Shown one piece after another: positions 13,198 to 14,060 of a stretch of DNA of 14,060 nt (positions are counted from its first letter, which is position 1; each line of letters starts with the position of its first letter). The translations under genes and the position numbers were made by a program. The notes beneath the pieces are model-generated. The model did not search any database, was not told where the DNA came from, and saw only the letters and a program-made list of their open reading frames with translations. Source of the DNA: URNF01 sp045638005 (GTDB lineage Bacteria > Bacillota > Clostridia > Oscillospirales > Acutalibacteraceae). The stretch spans positions 1-14,060 of the forward strand of contig JAZUAN010000065.1 in NCBI GenBank assembly GCA_045638005.1, in the 5' to 3' direction.

Positions 13198-14060
13198 TTT
13201 CATAAGGGGAAGAATATGCTGTGCGAGATAATCGGTGGCTTTTTTGGCACCTGCCACATTCAAGTGATAATAATCCATGAAATCGGTGCTAAAATCAAAC
13301 GATACTTCCTTTTCTAGGTCGAAGTACAAAACGCCCTTGCTCTCGCAATACTCCGCAAACCAGTTTGATTTTTTTAGCTCATTTTCCGTAGAAATATACG
13401 GCGCGCGATAGAAAATGAGCTTCACGTCCTTTTTCTCACACAGATCGATGATCTTGTCCACATATTTCATTATGTCGTCTTCGTATGGCAACATGTCGTC
13501 TTGCGAAACCTTTGCTTGCTTCTCATTAAAATCCTGAAGATTCTTGACATCTTTATAGGCAGCAAGACCGTTATTGTTTTTACGCAAGGTCATTTCATAT
13601 TTAACAATGTCTGTGCTATATTTTACAACATCCGAAAAAGAGTAATCAAAATCCACATCTCGCAGTTCCGTATTCATAATGCGATCTTTGTATTTTGCCA
13701 TTGCGAAATTATCTGCCACTATATCCAAAGAACTATAATCCCGAATGACCTCTAACTTCGCAAGAGAAAACGGAATGAGCTCGATGTTAACCGGCATATA
13801 AAAATTGAAAATGTCATCTTGCGTACTATATGTGTCATATGCATTAAGACCCCAAATATCAACAATCGCAACATCGGGAACATCCTTTTTGAAACGTTCC
13901 AACATGCGCAGATAGGTGGCCGGTATAATTTCACCGGGATTTGCAAAAACATATGAGGTTAGACTCGTTGTTTCTTCCAAACGGACGGGATCAAATGAAG
14001 TATAGGTGTGGCAAGAACCAAACGCCTGCACATCATAATCGGCATTCGCCTCGTCTATGA
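13195..14060 (-). CDS. SGNH/GDSL-hydrolase-like protein (5' end outside window)
   Basis: The frame is open to the right edge of the window, so the start is missing; 288 residues are visible. Near the visible start, YDVQAFGSCHTYTSFDP fits the block I of SGNH proteins found in surface-polysaccharide loci, which usually reads GSSH. Close to the C-terminus, DFMDYYHLNVAGAKK supplies the Asp-X-X-His of block V (D codon 13275-13273, H codon 13266-13264). Between them are a Rossmann-like KLIFYRAPY and a charged, helix-rich insertion (about 100-190). Such proteins act as O-acetyl esterases or transferases on cell-wall or capsular polysaccharides, usually exported or membrane-anchored; any signal or anchor would be beyond the window. 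The codon at the expected nucleophile is TGC (Cys), not Ser. It is convergent with the epimerase gene and shares its terminator. The family call is good; the reaction is not known. Confidence 0.75.
   Translation of the reverse strand, partial: IDEANADYDVQAFGSCHTYTSFDPVRLEETTSLTSYVFANPGEIIPATYLRMLERFKKDVPDVAIVDIWGLNAYDTYSTQDDIFNFYMPVNIELIPFSLAKLEVIRDYSSLDIVADNFAMAKYKDRIMNTELRDVDFDYSFSDVVKYSTDIVKYEMTLRKNNNGLAAYKDVKNLQDFNEKQAKVSQDDMLPYEDDIMKYVDKIIDLCEKKDVKLIFYRAPYISTENELKKSNWFAEYCESKGVLYFDLEKEVSFDFSTDFMDYYHLNVAGAKKATDYLAQHILPLMK

Noticed and set aside
1..14060. Mobile elements, CRISPR repeats, tRNA or rRNA genes, phage genes
   Set aside because: No transposase or integrase motifs, no regularly spaced repeats and no tRNA-like cloverleaf or rRNA segments were seen on either strand.

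Overview
The window looks like a piece of chromosome from a strictly anaerobic, corrinoid-dependent Firmicute, probably a Clostridia or Oscillospira-type gut or sediment bacterium. The grounds are purine-rich Shine-Dalgarno sites (AGGAGG type), near-consensus housekeeping promoters, GTG and TTG starts, tightly packed operons, an anaerobe-type corrinoid methyltransferase set with a RACo-like activator, and many cysteine-rich proteins. No rRNA, tRNA, CRISPR array, transposase or insertion sequence was found. Species assignment is inference.

Region 1 (1-5428, + strand) is a methyl-transfer operon. An AraC-type regulator, cut by the left edge, runs in frame without a stop into a corrinoid (B12-binding) protein that also has its own ribosome binding site and ATG. 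Then follow a UroD-fold methyltransferase (probable substrate:corrinoid MT1), a second UroD-fold methyltransferase with the His-X-Cys...Cys zinc site of MtaA/MtbA (probable MT2), a DUF2284 cysteine-rich protein, and a [2Fe-2S]/ASKHA reductive activator. Gene overlaps suggest one transcript. A perfect 32-bp palindrome that includes the last stop codon ends the operon. The expected flow is: methylated substrate to Co(I) corrinoid via MT1, then to an acceptor via MT2, with the RACo-like protein repairing Co(II). The methyl donor is not identifiable from the window.

Region 2 (5471-8769, - strand) is a three-gene operon of overlapping or abutting genes: a PlsC-like acyltransferase extended by a zinc ribbon and a PH-like tail, a GltS-type sodium/glutamate symporter homologue, and a cysteine-rich polytopic membrane protein of unknown function.

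Region 3 (8886-11285, + strand) is divergent from region 2, with well-formed promoters for both directions in a 211-bp gap. It encodes a duplicated DUF1538 membrane protein followed by two different small PII-like proteins. This resembles the AmtB-GlnK logic of a channel or transporter with its PII partner, but the membrane protein is unrelated to AmtB. A possible 32-codon leader ORF ends on the TTG start of the DUF1538 gene.

Region 4 (11337-14060) holds an EamA/DMT transporter, an extended-SDR sugar-nucleotide epimerase-like gene with its own promoter, a strong bidirectional terminator, and a convergent SGNH-hydrolase-like gene cut by the right edge. In that last gene the expected nucleophilic serine appears to be cysteine. 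Epimerase plus SGNH suggests the border of a cell-surface polysaccharide locus.

The most interesting items are the AraC-corrinoid fusion with an embedded start, the DUF1538 plus paired PII-like cassette, and the Ser-to-Cys SGNH protein.
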